This document shows, in pieces, positions 53,749 to 62,259 of a stretch of 64,000 bases of DNA. The stretch's first letter is position 1, and each line of letters begins with the position of its first letter. Both the position numbers and the translations under genes were made by a program. Origin of the DNA: Amaricoccus sp047275745 (GTDB taxonomy: Bacteria; Pseudomonadota; Alphaproteobacteria; Rhodobacterales; Rhodobacteraceae); assembly GCF_047275745.1 (NCBI RefSeq), contig NZ_JBKQWU010000013.1:28667-92666 (forward strand). The letters are read 5' to 3'. The notes below the pieces were generated by a model, which worked only from the letters and a program-made list of their open reading frames with translations, was not told the origin of the DNA and searched no databases.

Positions 53749-55185
53749 ATGTCAGCCTCCAGTTCGTCAGCCTCCAGCCCGTCCGGTCCCAGAACGCTCT
53801 ACGACAAGATATGGGACGCCCATCTCGTCAACGAGGCGTCCGACGGAACCAGCCTGCTCTATATCGACCGCCATCTCGTCCACGAGGTGACGAGCCCGCA
53901 GGCCTTCGAGGGCCTGCGCATGGCTGGCCGTCAGGTGCGGGCGCCGTCGAAGACCACCGCTGTTCCCGATCACAATGTTCCGACCGACATCGACCGCGCG
54001 AAAGGGATCGAGAACCCCGAGAGCCGGATTCAGGTCGAGACGCTGCGCCAGAACGCGGCCGATTTCGGCATCGAGATCTATGACGTGGCCGACGTGCGCC
54101 AGGGCATCGTGCACATCATCGGTCCGGAACAGGGCCTGACCCAGCCCGGCATGACCATCGTCTGCGGTGACAGCCATACCGCGACCCATGGCGCCTTTGG
54201 CGCGCTCGCGCACGGGATCGGCACGTCGGAGGTCGAGCATGTGCTCGCGACCCAGACGCTGATCCAGAAGAAGTCGAAGAACATGAAGGTCGAGGTCCGG
54301 GGCGCGCTGCCGCTCGGCGTCACCGCGAAGGACATCACGCTCTCGATCATCGGCGAGACCGGGACCGCGGGCGGGACCGGCTACGTGATCGAATACATGG
54401 GCGAGGCGATCCGCGCGCTCTCGATGGAAGGCCGAATGACGGTCTGCAACATGGCGATCGAAGGCGGCGCCCGCGCCGGTCTGATCGCCCCCGACGAGAA
54501 GACCTTCTCCTATGTGAAGGGCCGCCCGCATGCGCCGAAAGCCGGGCAGTGGGAGATGGCGGAAGCTTACTGGCGTACGCTCTTCACCGACGAGGGCGCG
54601 CATTTCGACAAGGAGCTGATCCTCGACGCCGGCAAGATCGCGCCGGTTGTGACCTGGGGCACCAGCCCGGAGGATGTGCTGCCGATCACCGCGACCGTCC
54701 CGCATCCCGAGGATTTCAAGGGCGGCAAGGTCGAGGCGGCGCGGCGCAGCATCGAATACATGGGGCTGACCCCCGGCCAGAAGCTCTCCGAGGTCGAGAT
54801 CGACACGGTCTTCATCGGCTCCTGCACCAATGGCCGGATCGAGGATCTGCGCGAGGTCGCGAAGATCATGGAGGGCCACAAGGTCAAGGACGGCATCCGC
54901 GCGATGATCGTCCCGGGCTCGGGTCTGGTGCGGATGCAGGCCGAGGAGGAGGGCATCGCGCAGAAACTCATCGAAGCCGGTTTCGACTGGCGGATGGCCG
55001 GCTGCTCGATGTGCCTGGGCATGAACCCCGACCAGCTCGCGCCGGGCGAGCGTTGCGCCTCGACCTCGAACCGCAATTTCGAGGGGCGGCAGGGCTACAA
55101 GGGCCGCACGCATCTGCTTTCGCCCGCGATGGCGGCCGCCGCGGCGATCACCGGGCGGCTGACGGACGTGCGCGACCTGCTCTGA
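53749..55185 (+). CDS. leuC: 3-isopropylmalate dehydratase large subunit
   Basis: LeuC with LeuD isomerises 2-isopropylmalate to 3-isopropylmalate. The 478-residue protein has the 4Fe-4S cysteines in CTNGRIEDLR and AGCSMCLGMNPD, plus GDSHTATHGAFGALA. The ATG at 53749 gives a serine-rich leader of 14 residues (SSSSASS), encoded partly by an 11-base repeat TCAGCCTCCAG, before the normal TLYDKIWDAHLV start. leuD lies 3.95 kb downstream, not adjacent. Confidence 0.95.
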   Translation: MSASSSSASSPSGPRTLYDKIWDAHLVNEASDGTSLLYIDRHLVHEVTSPQAFEGLRMAGRQVRAPSKTTAVPDHNVPTDIDRAKGIENPESRIQVETLRQNAADFGIEIYDVADVRQGIVHIIGPEQGLTQPGMTIVCGDSHTATHGAFGALAHGIGTSEVEHVLATQTLIQKKSKNMKVEVRGALPLGVTAKDITLSIIGETGTAGGTGYVIEYMGEAIRALSMEGRMTVCNMAIEGGARAGLIAPDEKTFSYVKGRPHAPKAGQWEMAEAYWRTLFTDEGAHFDKELILDAGKIAPVVTWGTSPEDVLPITATVPHPEDFKGGKVEAARRSIEYMGLTPGQKLSEVEIDTVFIGSCTNGRIEDLREVAKIMEGHKVKDGIRAMIVPGSGLVRMQAEEEGIAQKLIEAGFDWRMAGCSMCLGMNPDQLAPGERCASTSNRNFEGRQGYKGRTHLLSPAMAAAAAITGRLTDVRDLL

Positions 55186-55234
55186 GAACGGATCGGTCCG
55201 GACGCGCGCTGGCGGGCCCGGACCCCGGATTGCC

Positions 55235-55690
55235 TCAGCAGGCTTCCGGCAAAGCTTCCCCGGCCCCGCCCCGCTGCGCGGAGAGCGGCAGGCCGAACAC
55301 CTTGTCGAAGCCCAGGTTGAAGACGAAGGTGTAGACGAGGAAGAACACGATCATACCGAGGTCGAGAAGGAAGGCCTCGATCAGTGTGATCCCGAGAATC
55401 CAGGCGAAGATCGGCACGAGAACGACCGTCAACCCGATCTCGAACCCGATCGCATGGCCGATCCGGAGCGCGATGCTCCGGCCCTGGACCGCGCGCCGGG
55501 CCTCCCACGCCTCGAAGGCCGTGTTGTAGGCCAGATTCCACACGACCGCGATGACGGAGGCGATGACGGCGGTGGCGCCCGCCTCGCTGGCATGGACGTC
55601 GAAGATCATCGTGAGCCCGAAGGAACTCGCCGCGATCGCGATGGCTTCATAGAGGGTCAGATACACGACCCGTCTGCGGATACCCTGCAT
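55235..55690 (-). CDS. PACE-type (AceI-like) multidrug efflux membrane protein
   Basis: The 151-residue protein has four hydrophobic segments arranged as two tandem pairs, with RRVVYLTLYEAIAI at the start of the first and RIGHAIGFEIGLTVVLVP in the second. This matches the bacterial transmembrane pair domain of PACE efflux proteins such as AceI, which export chlorhexidine and polyamine-like compounds. A LysR regulator is transcribed divergently, as for aceI/aceR. Confidence 0.85.
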   Translation of the reverse strand: MQGIRRRVVYLTLYEAIAIAASSFGLTMIFDVHASEAGATAVIASVIAVVWNLAYNTAFEAWEARRAVQGRSIALRIGHAIGFEIGLTVVLVPIFAWILGITLIEAFLLDLGMIVFFLVYTFVFNLGFDKVFGLPLSAQRGGAGEALPEAC

Positions 55691-55748
55691 TGTTTCACCT
55701 TTGAACTTGCGTTGGCGGTGATTTACCCGATTCGCCCTGATACAAGAA

Positions 55749-55773
55749 GTCAGGAGCTATCAGAAAAGCTGAC
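55749..55773. promoter_or_regulatory. Putative LysR-type operator between the PACE and LysR genes
   Basis: GTCAG (55749-55753) and CTGAC (55769-55773) form an inverted repeat with a 15-base centre. AGCTATCAG and AGCTGACAG within the same stretch form a direct repeat. The 94-base divergent gap ends 12 bases later at the LysR start. Confidence 0.5.
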
Positions 55774-55784
55774 AGGTGAGGCGC

Positions 55785-56705
55785 ATGGCTTTTTCCTGCG
55801 ACGCGGTCTCGGTCTTCCTCGCCGTGCTCGATCACGGCTCGTTCTCGGCGGCGGCGCGCGCGCTCGGGCGGGTGCCCTCGGCCGTCAGCATGAGCATCGC
55901 CAATCTGGAGGCCGAGCTTGACCTCACCCTCTTCGACCGGTCCGGGCGAGAGCCGAAACCGACCGCCGCGGCGCGCGCGCTTGAGCCCTCCGCGCGCCGG
56001 GCGGGGCAGACCCTGCGCCTGCTCTCGGCGCAGGCGCTCGCGATCCACGCCGGGCTCGAGGAGAGGCTGACGATCGCGGTCGCGGCGGAACTGCTTTCGG
56101 TCGACTGGAGCACACCGCTGGCGAGACTCTCCGCCGAGTATCCGGGGCTCGAAGTGGAGGTTGTCTCCGGCGCGGGCGGCGATCTCACCCGGCGGCTGCA
56201 CGCGGGAGAGGTCGATCTGGCGCTGGTCTTCGAGCGGCCGGAACTGTCGGAGATCGAGACGTTCCAGGAATTCGGCAGCGAGATCTTCGTCGCGGTCGCC
56301 GCTCCCGAACATGCGCTGGTGGCGGGTGCGGAGCGGCCGCGGATGGAAGATCTTATCGAGACACGCCAGATCGCGGTCGCGAGCCGGGGCGTCGCCGACA
56401 CCCGCGTCCTGCTCTCGCACGACATCTGGCACACCGACAACCATCTCGCCGCGCTCGGCCTCGTGCGCGCCGGGCTCGGCTGGGGTTATCTGCCCCGCTC
56501 GCTCGTCCGCCCGCTGGTGGAGGCGGGAGCCCTGACCGAGATCGCCTTCGAGAACATCAGCAACGTGCTGAGCCTCTATATCGATCTCGTCTGGCGCCGC
56601 GACCGCCCGCTCGGCCTCGGCGCCCGGCGCTATGTCGAGCTGATCCGCGAGGCGCGGGCTCAGTCGGGGCGGGATCAGTCGGGGAGGGCGAAGGCCACCA
56701 CCTGA
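55785..56705 (+). CDS. LysR family transcriptional regulator
   Basis: The 306-residue protein has an N-terminal winged helix-turn-helix (VSVFLAVLDHGSFSAAARAL, VPSAVSMSIANLEAEL) and a substrate-binding effector domain (HAGEVDLALVFERPE). It faces the PACE gene and probably controls it in response to an efflux substrate, by analogy with AceR. The 3' end overlaps the convergent dehydrogenase gene by 31 bases, a segment containing a 15-base imperfect repeat. Confidence 0.9.
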   Translation: MAFSCDAVSVFLAVLDHGSFSAAARALGRVPSAVSMSIANLEAELDLTLFDRSGREPKPTAAARALEPSARRAGQTLRLLSAQALAIHAGLEERLTIAVAAELLSVDWSTPLARLSAEYPGLEVEVVSGAGGDLTRRLHAGEVDLALVFERPELSEIETFQEFGSEIFVAVAAPEHALVAGAERPRMEDLIETRQIAVASRGVADTRVLLSHDIWHTDNHLAALGLVRAGLGWGYLPRSLVRPLVEAGALTEIAFENISNVLSLYIDLVWRRDRPLGLGARRYVELIREARAQSGRDQSGRAKATT

Positions 56706-58615
56706 TCGCCGACCTTAGGGCTCAGGATCGAATTCCCGCCCGCGGTGAAGACGACATACTGCCTGCCCTTGTACTCGTAGACCGCGGGCAGGGAGACGGC
56801 CGGCGCGTCGACCAGCCCCTTCCAGAGCACCTCGCCGGACTTGATGTCGATCGCGCGGACGCGGGCGTCCATCGAGGCGCCGATGAAGACGAGCCCGCTC
56901 GCCGTCACGACCGGCCCGCCGATCGTCACCGAGCCCCAGCTTTCCGGCATGTAGAAACCGTAGCGTTGCACCTGTCCGAAGGGCACGTCCCAGAGCCGGT
57001 CGCCTGTATTCATGTCATAGGCGGTGATCGATCCAAAGGGCGGGTTCCAGCAGGGCATGCCGAGCGGATTGAGGAAGGTCGTGAGTTCGAACCCGTAGGG
57101 CGCGCCGCTCTGCGGATAGAAGGCCGCGGTCTCGCTCCCGCCCGCCTCCGCCTGCGTGTCGAACTCCGCGCGCGGGACGAGCTTGTAGATCTGCGCCGTG
57201 CTCGAATAGTTCACGACATAGATCCCGCTCCGGGGATCGACCGCTCCGCCGCTCCATTGCACGCCGCCGGCGGTGCCGGGATAGGCGAGCGAGCCTTCGA
57301 GGCTCGGCGGCGTGTAACTGCCCTCGTAGCGGAGCTTCTCGAAGGTCTCGGTGCAATAGCCGCCGCTCACCGTGTCGGCGAGTTCGAAGATGCCGGGCCA
57401 GGTATCGTCGATCACCCGCTCCGGCCGCGCGACATAGGGCTGCGTCGGCGAGGTGTATTCGCCCGGTACATCCGTCTGGGGGAAGGGGCGCTCCTCGATC
57501 GGATAGACCGGCTCGCCCGTCTCCCGGTTCAGGACGTAGAGAAAGCCCTGTTTCGAGGTCTGCACCAGCGCCGGGATCGTCGCACCGTCCTTCTCGATAT
57601 CGAGGAGCGTGGGCGGCGCGTTGGTGTCGTAGTCCCAGACATCGTGGTGGATCAGCTGCCGCGACCAGACCATCTCGCCGGTATCGGCGTTGAGCGCGGT
57701 GACCGAGGTCACGACCGGCAGGCCCTCGGGCAGCGCGCCCTGATAGTAGTTCGGGCTCGGCGAGGATACGGGGAGATAGAGCAGCCGCCGCTCCGGATCG
57801 ACCGACATCGAGGCCCAGACATTCGCCGTGCCGGAGACCGCGCGCGCCTCCGCGGGCAGGGTGTGGAAAGTCCAGCGGATCTCTCCGGTTCGCGCGTCGA
57901 GCGCGTAGACCGCGCCGGGGCTGTCCACCTGGTCCATCCAGTCCTTGCCGGCCCAGCCGATGAAGAGCATGTCGCCGAAGACCGTGGGCGGCTGGAGCAG
58001 CGAGAGCGGCCATTTCGCGTTGATCATGTTGACCTGGGCCATGTCGAAGATCCCGGCCTCGCCGAAATCCTCGCAGAGCGCGCCGGTATCGGCGTCCACC
58101 GCGTGAAGCTGGCCATCCATCGTGCCGAGATAGACGCGTCTCTGGCAGGGTTGCCCCTCCTCGGGCGCCTCGGCCTCCCAATAAGCGACGCCCCGATTCT
58201 TCAGATCGGGCTGCGTCAGCCCCTCGAGCGTCGATCCGCTGTCATAGGTCCATTTGACCGCCCCGGTATCGGGTTCGAGCGCGAAGATCCGGTAGAAGGG
58301 CGTGCCGAGATAGAGCGTGTCATTGGCGAAGATCGGCGTCGCAGACCAGACGGTCGCCGGCGTCGTCTCCGTGGGTTTCGGCCCCGGCGCGTTCTCGTCG
58401 CGCGAATCGCCCGGCCCCCTCCAGACATCGCCGGTGTGGGTTTCCCAGACCTTGGTCAGTTCGCCGACATTCTCGGGCGTGATCTCGGTCAGCGGCGAGA
58501 ATTTCTGTGCCTTGAGATCACCGTTGAACGTGTCCCAGAGCGGAGCGTCCTGGGCGGCGGCCGCGGTGGCCGAGCCGAGAAGTGCGAGGGCGAGAAGGCG
58601 TGGCAGGGAACGCAT
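56675..58615 (-). CDS. PQQ-dependent dehydrogenase, glucose-dehydrogenase-like, periplasmic
   Basis: The 646-residue protein has a signal peptide (cleavage near A-A-A-Q) and an eight-bladed quinoprotein propeller with repeated blade motifs (DTGAVKWTYDSG, DARTGEIRWTFH, LNADTGEMVWSRQL, MNTGDRLWDVPFG). The layout from WDTFNGDLKAQKFSPL to the C-terminal YVVFTAGGNS resembles the catalytic part of membrane glucose dehydrogenase (Gcd) without its membrane domain. PQQ biosynthesis genes are not in the window. The substrate is uncertain: glucose or another polyol. Confidence 0.85.
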   Translation of the reverse strand: MRSLPRLLALALLGSATAAAAQDAPLWDTFNGDLKAQKFSPLTEITPENVGELTKVWETHTGDVWRGPGDSRDENAPGPKPTETTPATVWSATPIFANDTLYLGTPFYRIFALEPDTGAVKWTYDSGSTLEGLTQPDLKNRGVAYWEAEAPEEGQPCQRRVYLGTMDGQLHAVDADTGALCEDFGEAGIFDMAQVNMINAKWPLSLLQPPTVFGDMLFIGWAGKDWMDQVDSPGAVYALDARTGEIRWTFHTLPAEARAVSGTANVWASMSVDPERRLLYLPVSSPSPNYYQGALPEGLPVVTSVTALNADTGEMVWSRQLIHHDVWDYDTNAPPTLLDIEKDGATIPALVQTSKQGFLYVLNRETGEPVYPIEERPFPQTDVPGEYTSPTQPYVARPERVIDDTWPGIFELADTVSGGYCTETFEKLRYEGSYTPPSLEGSLAYPGTAGGVQWSGGAVDPRSGIYVVNYSSTAQIYKLVPRAEFDTQAEAGGSETAAFYPQSGAPYGFELTTFLNPLGMPCWNPPFGSITAYDMNTGDRLWDVPFGQVQRYGFYMPESWGSVTIGGPVVTASGLVFIGASMDARVRAIDIKSGEVLWKGLVDAPAVSLPAVYEYKGRQYVVFTAGGNSILSPKVGDQVVAFALPD

Positions 58616-58645
58616 TGGATGGGCCCTTTCGCGGAAATGCGAGGT

Positions 58646-59005
58646 TCAGGCGGGTCTGGGTGCGCGGCCGAAAACGCGCATCAGCCAGCCGATCAGGCAG
58701 ACGGCCATGAGACAGAGAATCACCCAGCTTCCGAGCAGGTAGGCCGCGAATCCGGTCCCGAGGATTCCGGCCAACCCGCCAATGACGAAGATCGCGATCA
58801 GGGGGACGTTCCGCCGCCGCCCGCCAAGGACCAGCCCGGCGATGATCAGCATCAGGCAGCCGAAGATCGCGACCCCCGCCCCGAGGCTGCCTCGAACATC
58901 CGACAATGGCGCGAAGAGCCCCACGGGTGCGAAAAAGTTGTAGATCGCGACACAAAGTGCCAGAAACGCCGCGAAAGCCATGACGCGGCCACCGTCCTTG
59001 CTCAT
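58646..59005 (-). CDS. Four-helix membrane protein paired with the PQQ dehydrogenase
   Basis: The 119-residue protein has about four transmembrane helices (near residues 8-27, 42-62, 66-84 and 88-110) and ends in F-G-R-A-P-R-P. It lies directly upstream of the PQQ dehydrogenase, 30 bases apart. Membrane glucose dehydrogenases carry an N-terminal multi-helix domain that binds ubiquinone, and this may be that domain as a separate polypeptide. The ATG at 59005 follows GGAAGGA. Confidence 0.6.
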   Translation of the reverse strand: MSKDGGRVMAFAAFLALCVAIYNFFAPVGLFAPLSDVRGSLGAGVAIFGCLMLIIAGLVLGGRRRNVPLIAIFVIGGLAGILGTGFAAYLLGSWVILCLMAVCLIGWLMRVFGRAPRPA

Positions 59006-59136
59006 TCTCGGTCCTTCCCGGGTCAGGTCCGCCATGGGCTTCGGGGTTCACTGTAAGGCAAGACCCGCCTCGGGCAAGGCTTGCGAAGGTGCGCGGCGCG
59101 TGTTTTATCCACACCGATCAGAGTGGAGGCTGGGCC

Positions 59137-59751
59137 ATGGAGAAATTCACCAAACTGACCGGAGTCGCGGCGCCGCTGCCGCTCATCAATGTCGATACAG
59201 ACATGATCATCCCGAAGCAGTTCCTGAAGACGATCCAGCGTTCCGGCCTCGGCAAGAACCTCTTCGACGAGATGCGCTACGATCGCGAGGGCAACGAGAT
59301 CGAGGATTTCGTGCTCAACAAGCCCGCCTATCGCGAGGCGAAGATCCTCGTCGCGGGCGAGAACTTCGGCTGCGGGTCGAGCCGCGAGCACGCGCCCTGG
59401 GCGCTGCTCGATTTTGGCATCCGCTGCGTGATCGCGCCGAGCTTCGCCGACATCTTCTACAACAACTGCTTCAAGAACGGCATCCTGCCGATCGTGCTGC
59501 CGCAAGAGCAGGTCGACCTCCTGATGGACGATGCCGAGCGCGGGTCGAACGCGGTCGTCACCGTCGATCTGGAGAACCTGACGATCTCCGGCCCGGACGG
59601 CGGCTCGATCGCCTTCACGCTCGACGAATTCCGCCGGCATTGCCTGCTGAACGGTCTCGACGATATCGGCCTCACGATGGAGAAGGTCGGGGAGATCGAT
59701 ACCTTCGAGGCCGAGTACGAGGGCCGCGCGCCCTGGCTCAAGGCGGGTTGA
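59137..59751 (+). CDS. leuD: 3-isopropylmalate dehydratase small subunit
   Basis: LeuD completes the isopropylmalate isomerase with LeuC. The 204-residue protein shows NVDTDMIIPKQFLK near residue 19 and GENFGCGSSREHAPWAL near residue 75. The ATG at 59137 is preceded by GTGGAGG. A 22-base palindrome overlaps its stop codon. Confidence 0.95.
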   Translation: MEKFTKLTGVAAPLPLINVDTDMIIPKQFLKTIQRSGLGKNLFDEMRYDREGNEIEDFVLNKPAYREAKILVAGENFGCGSSREHAPWALLDFGIRCVIAPSFADIFYNNCFKNGILPIVLPQEQVDLLMDDAERGSNAVVTVDLENLTISGPDGGSIAFTLDEFRRHCLLNGLDDIGLTMEKVGEIDTFEAEYEGRAPWLKAG

Positions 59752-59771
59752 GTTGAACCGCGGTTCAACTC
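59750..59771. promoter_or_regulatory. 22-base perfect palindrome at the end of leuD
   Basis: GAGTTGAACCG is followed directly by its exact complement, giving a palindrome with no loop. That favours a protein-binding site over an RNA hairpin. It overlaps the leuD stop and lies 44 bases before the next start codon. Its right arm begins a run of three related 11-base units (59761-59793). Confidence 0.6.
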
Positions 59772-59775
59772 CGGT

Positions 59776-59791
59776 TTAACGCCGGCTTAAC
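59776..59791. promoter_or_regulatory. CtrA-type motif TTAA-N7-TTAAC
   Basis: TTAA at 59776-59779 and TTAAC at 59787-59791 are separated by seven bases, matching the CtrA consensus of alphaproteobacteria. It lies 24 bases before the GTG of the endonuclease/exonuclease-family gene. TTAA is rare in this GC-rich sequence. The motif may have arisen from the 11-base repeats. Confidence 0.4.
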
Positions 59792-59814
59792 TCTGGGCTG
59801 CGAGCGTCGCGGGT

Positions 59815-61008
59815 GTGATCCGCGCGCTCCTTCTTATCCTGATCGCTCTGAGCACCCCCGCGGCGGCGGCTCCGCTGCGCGTCGCGACCTATGATGTCGG
59901 CCTGTCGCGCTCCGGTCCCGGTCTCCTGCTCGCGGATCTCCGCTCCGGCAANGCTCCGCTGCGCGTCGCGACCTATGATGTCGGCCTGTCGCGCTCCGGT
60001 CCCGGTCTCCTGCTCGCGGATCTCCGCTCCGGCAAGCCGAAGCCCGACATTGACGCGGCGCTCGCGGTCATCCGGGCGGTCCGGCCCGACATCCTCCTTC
60101 TGAACGGCTTCGACCACGATTTCGGGGGCGTGGCGCTTGCCACCTTCCGCGCGCGGCTGGCGGTCGGGGCGGAGGGGATCGACTATCCGTTCCATTTCGC
60201 GCCGCCGGTCAACGCGGGGGTCGAGTCCGGTCTCGACCTCGACGGCGACGGCCGCCGGCGCGAAGCGGAGGATGCGCTCGGCTGGGGCCGGTTTCCCGGG
60301 CAGGGCGGCATGGCGATCCTGTCACGGCTGCCGCTCGATACCGAGGCCGCGCGGACCTTTCGCGGCCTGCGCTGGGCGGATCTGCCCGGCGCGCGGCTGC
60401 CGATCCATCCGGACGGCAGGCCGGCGCTCGACGCGGAGGCGCGGGCGCGGGTGCCGCTGTCGAGTCGGTCGCACTGGGACATCGCCGCGATCCTGCCCGG
60501 CGGCGCGCGCCTGCGCCTTCTCGCCTCGAACCCGACGCCGCCGCTTTTCGACGGGCCGGAGCAGTTCAACGTGCTGCGTAACGCCGACGAGATCGGCTTC
60601 TGGACCCGATACCTCGACGGCGCGGGTTTCACCGACGACCTTGGCCGGGACGCGGCGCTGCGCCCGCCCTTCGTCCTGCTCGGCAATCTCAACACCGATC
60701 CGGCCGACGGGGCGGGCGACCGGAACGCCATCGCCGCGCTGCTCCGTCATCCGACGCTGCATGACCCGATGCCCGGAAGCGCGGGTGGAAGTGCGACCGG
60801 TCGGGGGGAAGGCGCGGGCGACGCGGCCCGCGACACCGCGCGGCTCGGCGAACGGGGACTCAGGCTCGACTACGTGCTTCCGTCGCGCGGGCTGAGGCTC
60901 CTCGGATCGGGCGTCTTCTGGCCCGCCGCTGGCGAGCCGCTCGCCGAAGCGGTCGCTCTCGGACCGCCGCATCGGCTCGTCTGGGTGGACCTCGACCCGG
61001 CTCCCTGA
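59815..61008 (+). CDS. Endonuclease/exonuclease/phosphatase family protein, sequence interrupted by a gap artifact
   Basis: The gene starts at GTG 59815 with a signal peptide (MIRALLLILIALSTPAAAA) and continues with VATYDVGLSRSGPGLLL, LLNGFDHDF, GGMAILSRLPL, LLGNLNTDP and LDYVLPS. These correspond to EEP metal-phosphoesterase blocks; the usual SDH motif near the end reads P-P-H. As given, the frame has 397 codons, but 28 of them arise from an 83-base duplication around an N at 59952. The true protein is probably about 369 residues. Substrate is unknown. Confidence 0.75.
   Translation: MIRALLLILIALSTPAAAAPLRVATYDVGLSRSGPGLLLADLRSGXAPLRVATYDVGLSRSGPGLLLADLRSGKPKPDIDAALAVIRAVRPDILLLNGFDHDFGGVALATFRARLAVGAEGIDYPFHFAPPVNAGVESGLDLDGDGRRREAEDALGWGRFPGQGGMAILSRLPLDTEAARTFRGLRWADLPGARLPIHPDGRPALDAEARARVPLSSRSHWDIAAILPGGARLRLLASNPTPPLFDGPEQFNVLRNADEIGFWTRYLDGAGFTDDLGRDAALRPPFVLLGNLNTDPADGAGDRNAIAALLRHPTLHDPMPGSAGGSATGRGEGAGDAARDTARLGERGLRLDYVLPSRGLRLLGSGVFWPAAGEPLAEAVALGPPHRLVWVDLDPAP
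59869..60035. repeat. 83-base identical duplication around an N (likely assembly join)
   Basis: Bases 59869-59951 and 59953-60035 are identical and separated by a single N at 59952. The unit runs through the signal-peptide cleavage region of the EEP gene. Two contig ends that overlap but were not merged would give exactly this pattern. The 84-base offset keeps the frame open. Confidence 0.92.
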
Positions 61009-61122
61009 CTCGTCTCCCTGACCTGGGCTCCCGGGCTCCGATCCTTGGCCCCGCTCCTTGACCCGGGGCCTGCCCGGCGCTAGCGGGTTGGCCGGAACCA
61101 ACAACGATCGAGGACACGCGCC

Positions 61123-62232
61123 ATGGCCAACCCGACCCTTCTGATCCTGCCCGGCGACGGCATCGGCCCCGAGGTCATGACCGAGGTGCGCAAGGTCATC
61201 GACTGGTTCGGCGCGAACGGCCGCCCCTTCGATGTCGAGGAGGATCTGGTCGGGGGCTGCGCATACGAGGCGCATGGCCAGGCGATCAGCGACGCGACGA
61301 TGGAGAAGGCGCAGGCGGCGGACGCCGTGCTGCTCGCCGCGGTCGGGGGGCCGAAATGGGACAAGGTACCCTATGACGTGCGCCCCGAGGCCGGGCTCCT
61401 GCGGCTCCGCAAGGATCTGGAGCTCTTCGCGAATCTCCGCCCGGCGAAATGCTTCGACGCGCTCGCCGATTTCTCCTCGCTCAAGCGCGAACTCGTCGAA
61501 GGGCTCGACATCCTGATCGTGCGCGAACTGACCGGCGGCGTTTATTTCGGCGAGCCGAAGGAGATCACCGACCTCGGCAACGGCCAGAAGCGCGCCGTCG
61601 ATACGCAGGTCTATGACACGTTCGAGATCGAGCGGATCTGCGCCGTCGCCTTCGAACTCGCCCGCGTGCGCGCGAACCGCGTCTGCTCGATGGAAAAGCG
61701 CAACGTGATGAAGTCGGGCGTGCTCTGGAACGAGGTCGCACAGGCGACGCATGACGCGCGCTTCCCGGACGTGGAACTGACGCATATGCTCGCCGACGCG
61801 GGCGGCATGCAGCTCGTCCGCGCGCCCAAGCAGTTCGACGTGATCGTGACCGACAATCTCTTCGGCGACATGCTCTCGGACGTGGCGGCGATGCTCACCG
61901 GATCGCTCGGCATGCTGCCCTCCGCCTCGCTCGGCGCGCCCGATCCGAAGACGAAGCGGCGCAAGGCGCTCTACGAGCCGGTGCATGGCTCCGCGCCCGA
62001 CATCGCGGGCCAGGGCAAGGCCAACCCGATCGCCTGCATCCTCTCCTTCGCGATGGCGCTGCGCTATTCCTTCGACGCGGGCGGCGAGGCGGACCGGCTG
62101 GAAGCGGCGGTCGAGAAGGTGCTGGCGGACGGTCTCCGCACGCCCGATCTGATGGGTCCGGACGGGGGGCAGGCGGTGACGACATCCGAGATGGGCGACG
62201 CGATCGTCGCCGCGCTCGAAGCCTCGCGCTGA
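61123..62232 (+). CDS. leuB: 3-isopropylmalate dehydrogenase
   Basis: LeuB oxidatively decarboxylates 3-isopropylmalate to 2-oxoisocaproate with NAD. The 369-residue protein shows LPGDGIGPEVM at residues 6-16, RELTGGVYFG, DNLFGDMLSD and EPVHGSAPDIAG. It is separated from leuD by the EEP-family gene, an order seen in Rhodobacterales. Confidence 0.96.
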   Translation: MANPTLLILPGDGIGPEVMTEVRKVIDWFGANGRPFDVEEDLVGGCAYEAHGQAISDATMEKAQAADAVLLAAVGGPKWDKVPYDVRPEAGLLRLRKDLELFANLRPAKCFDALADFSSLKRELVEGLDILIVRELTGGVYFGEPKEITDLGNGQKRAVDTQVYDTFEIERICAVAFELARVRANRVCSMEKRNVMKSGVLWNEVAQATHDARFPDVELTHMLADAGGMQLVRAPKQFDVIVTDNLFGDMLSDVAAMLTGSLGMLPSASLGAPDPKTKRRKALYEPVHGSAPDIAGQGKANPIACILSFAMALRYSFDAGGEADRLEAAVEKVLADGLRTPDLMGPDGGQAVTTSEMGDAIVAALEASR

Positions 62233-62259
62233 GGCCCTCGGGGCGCGGGGGTTCGGGCG

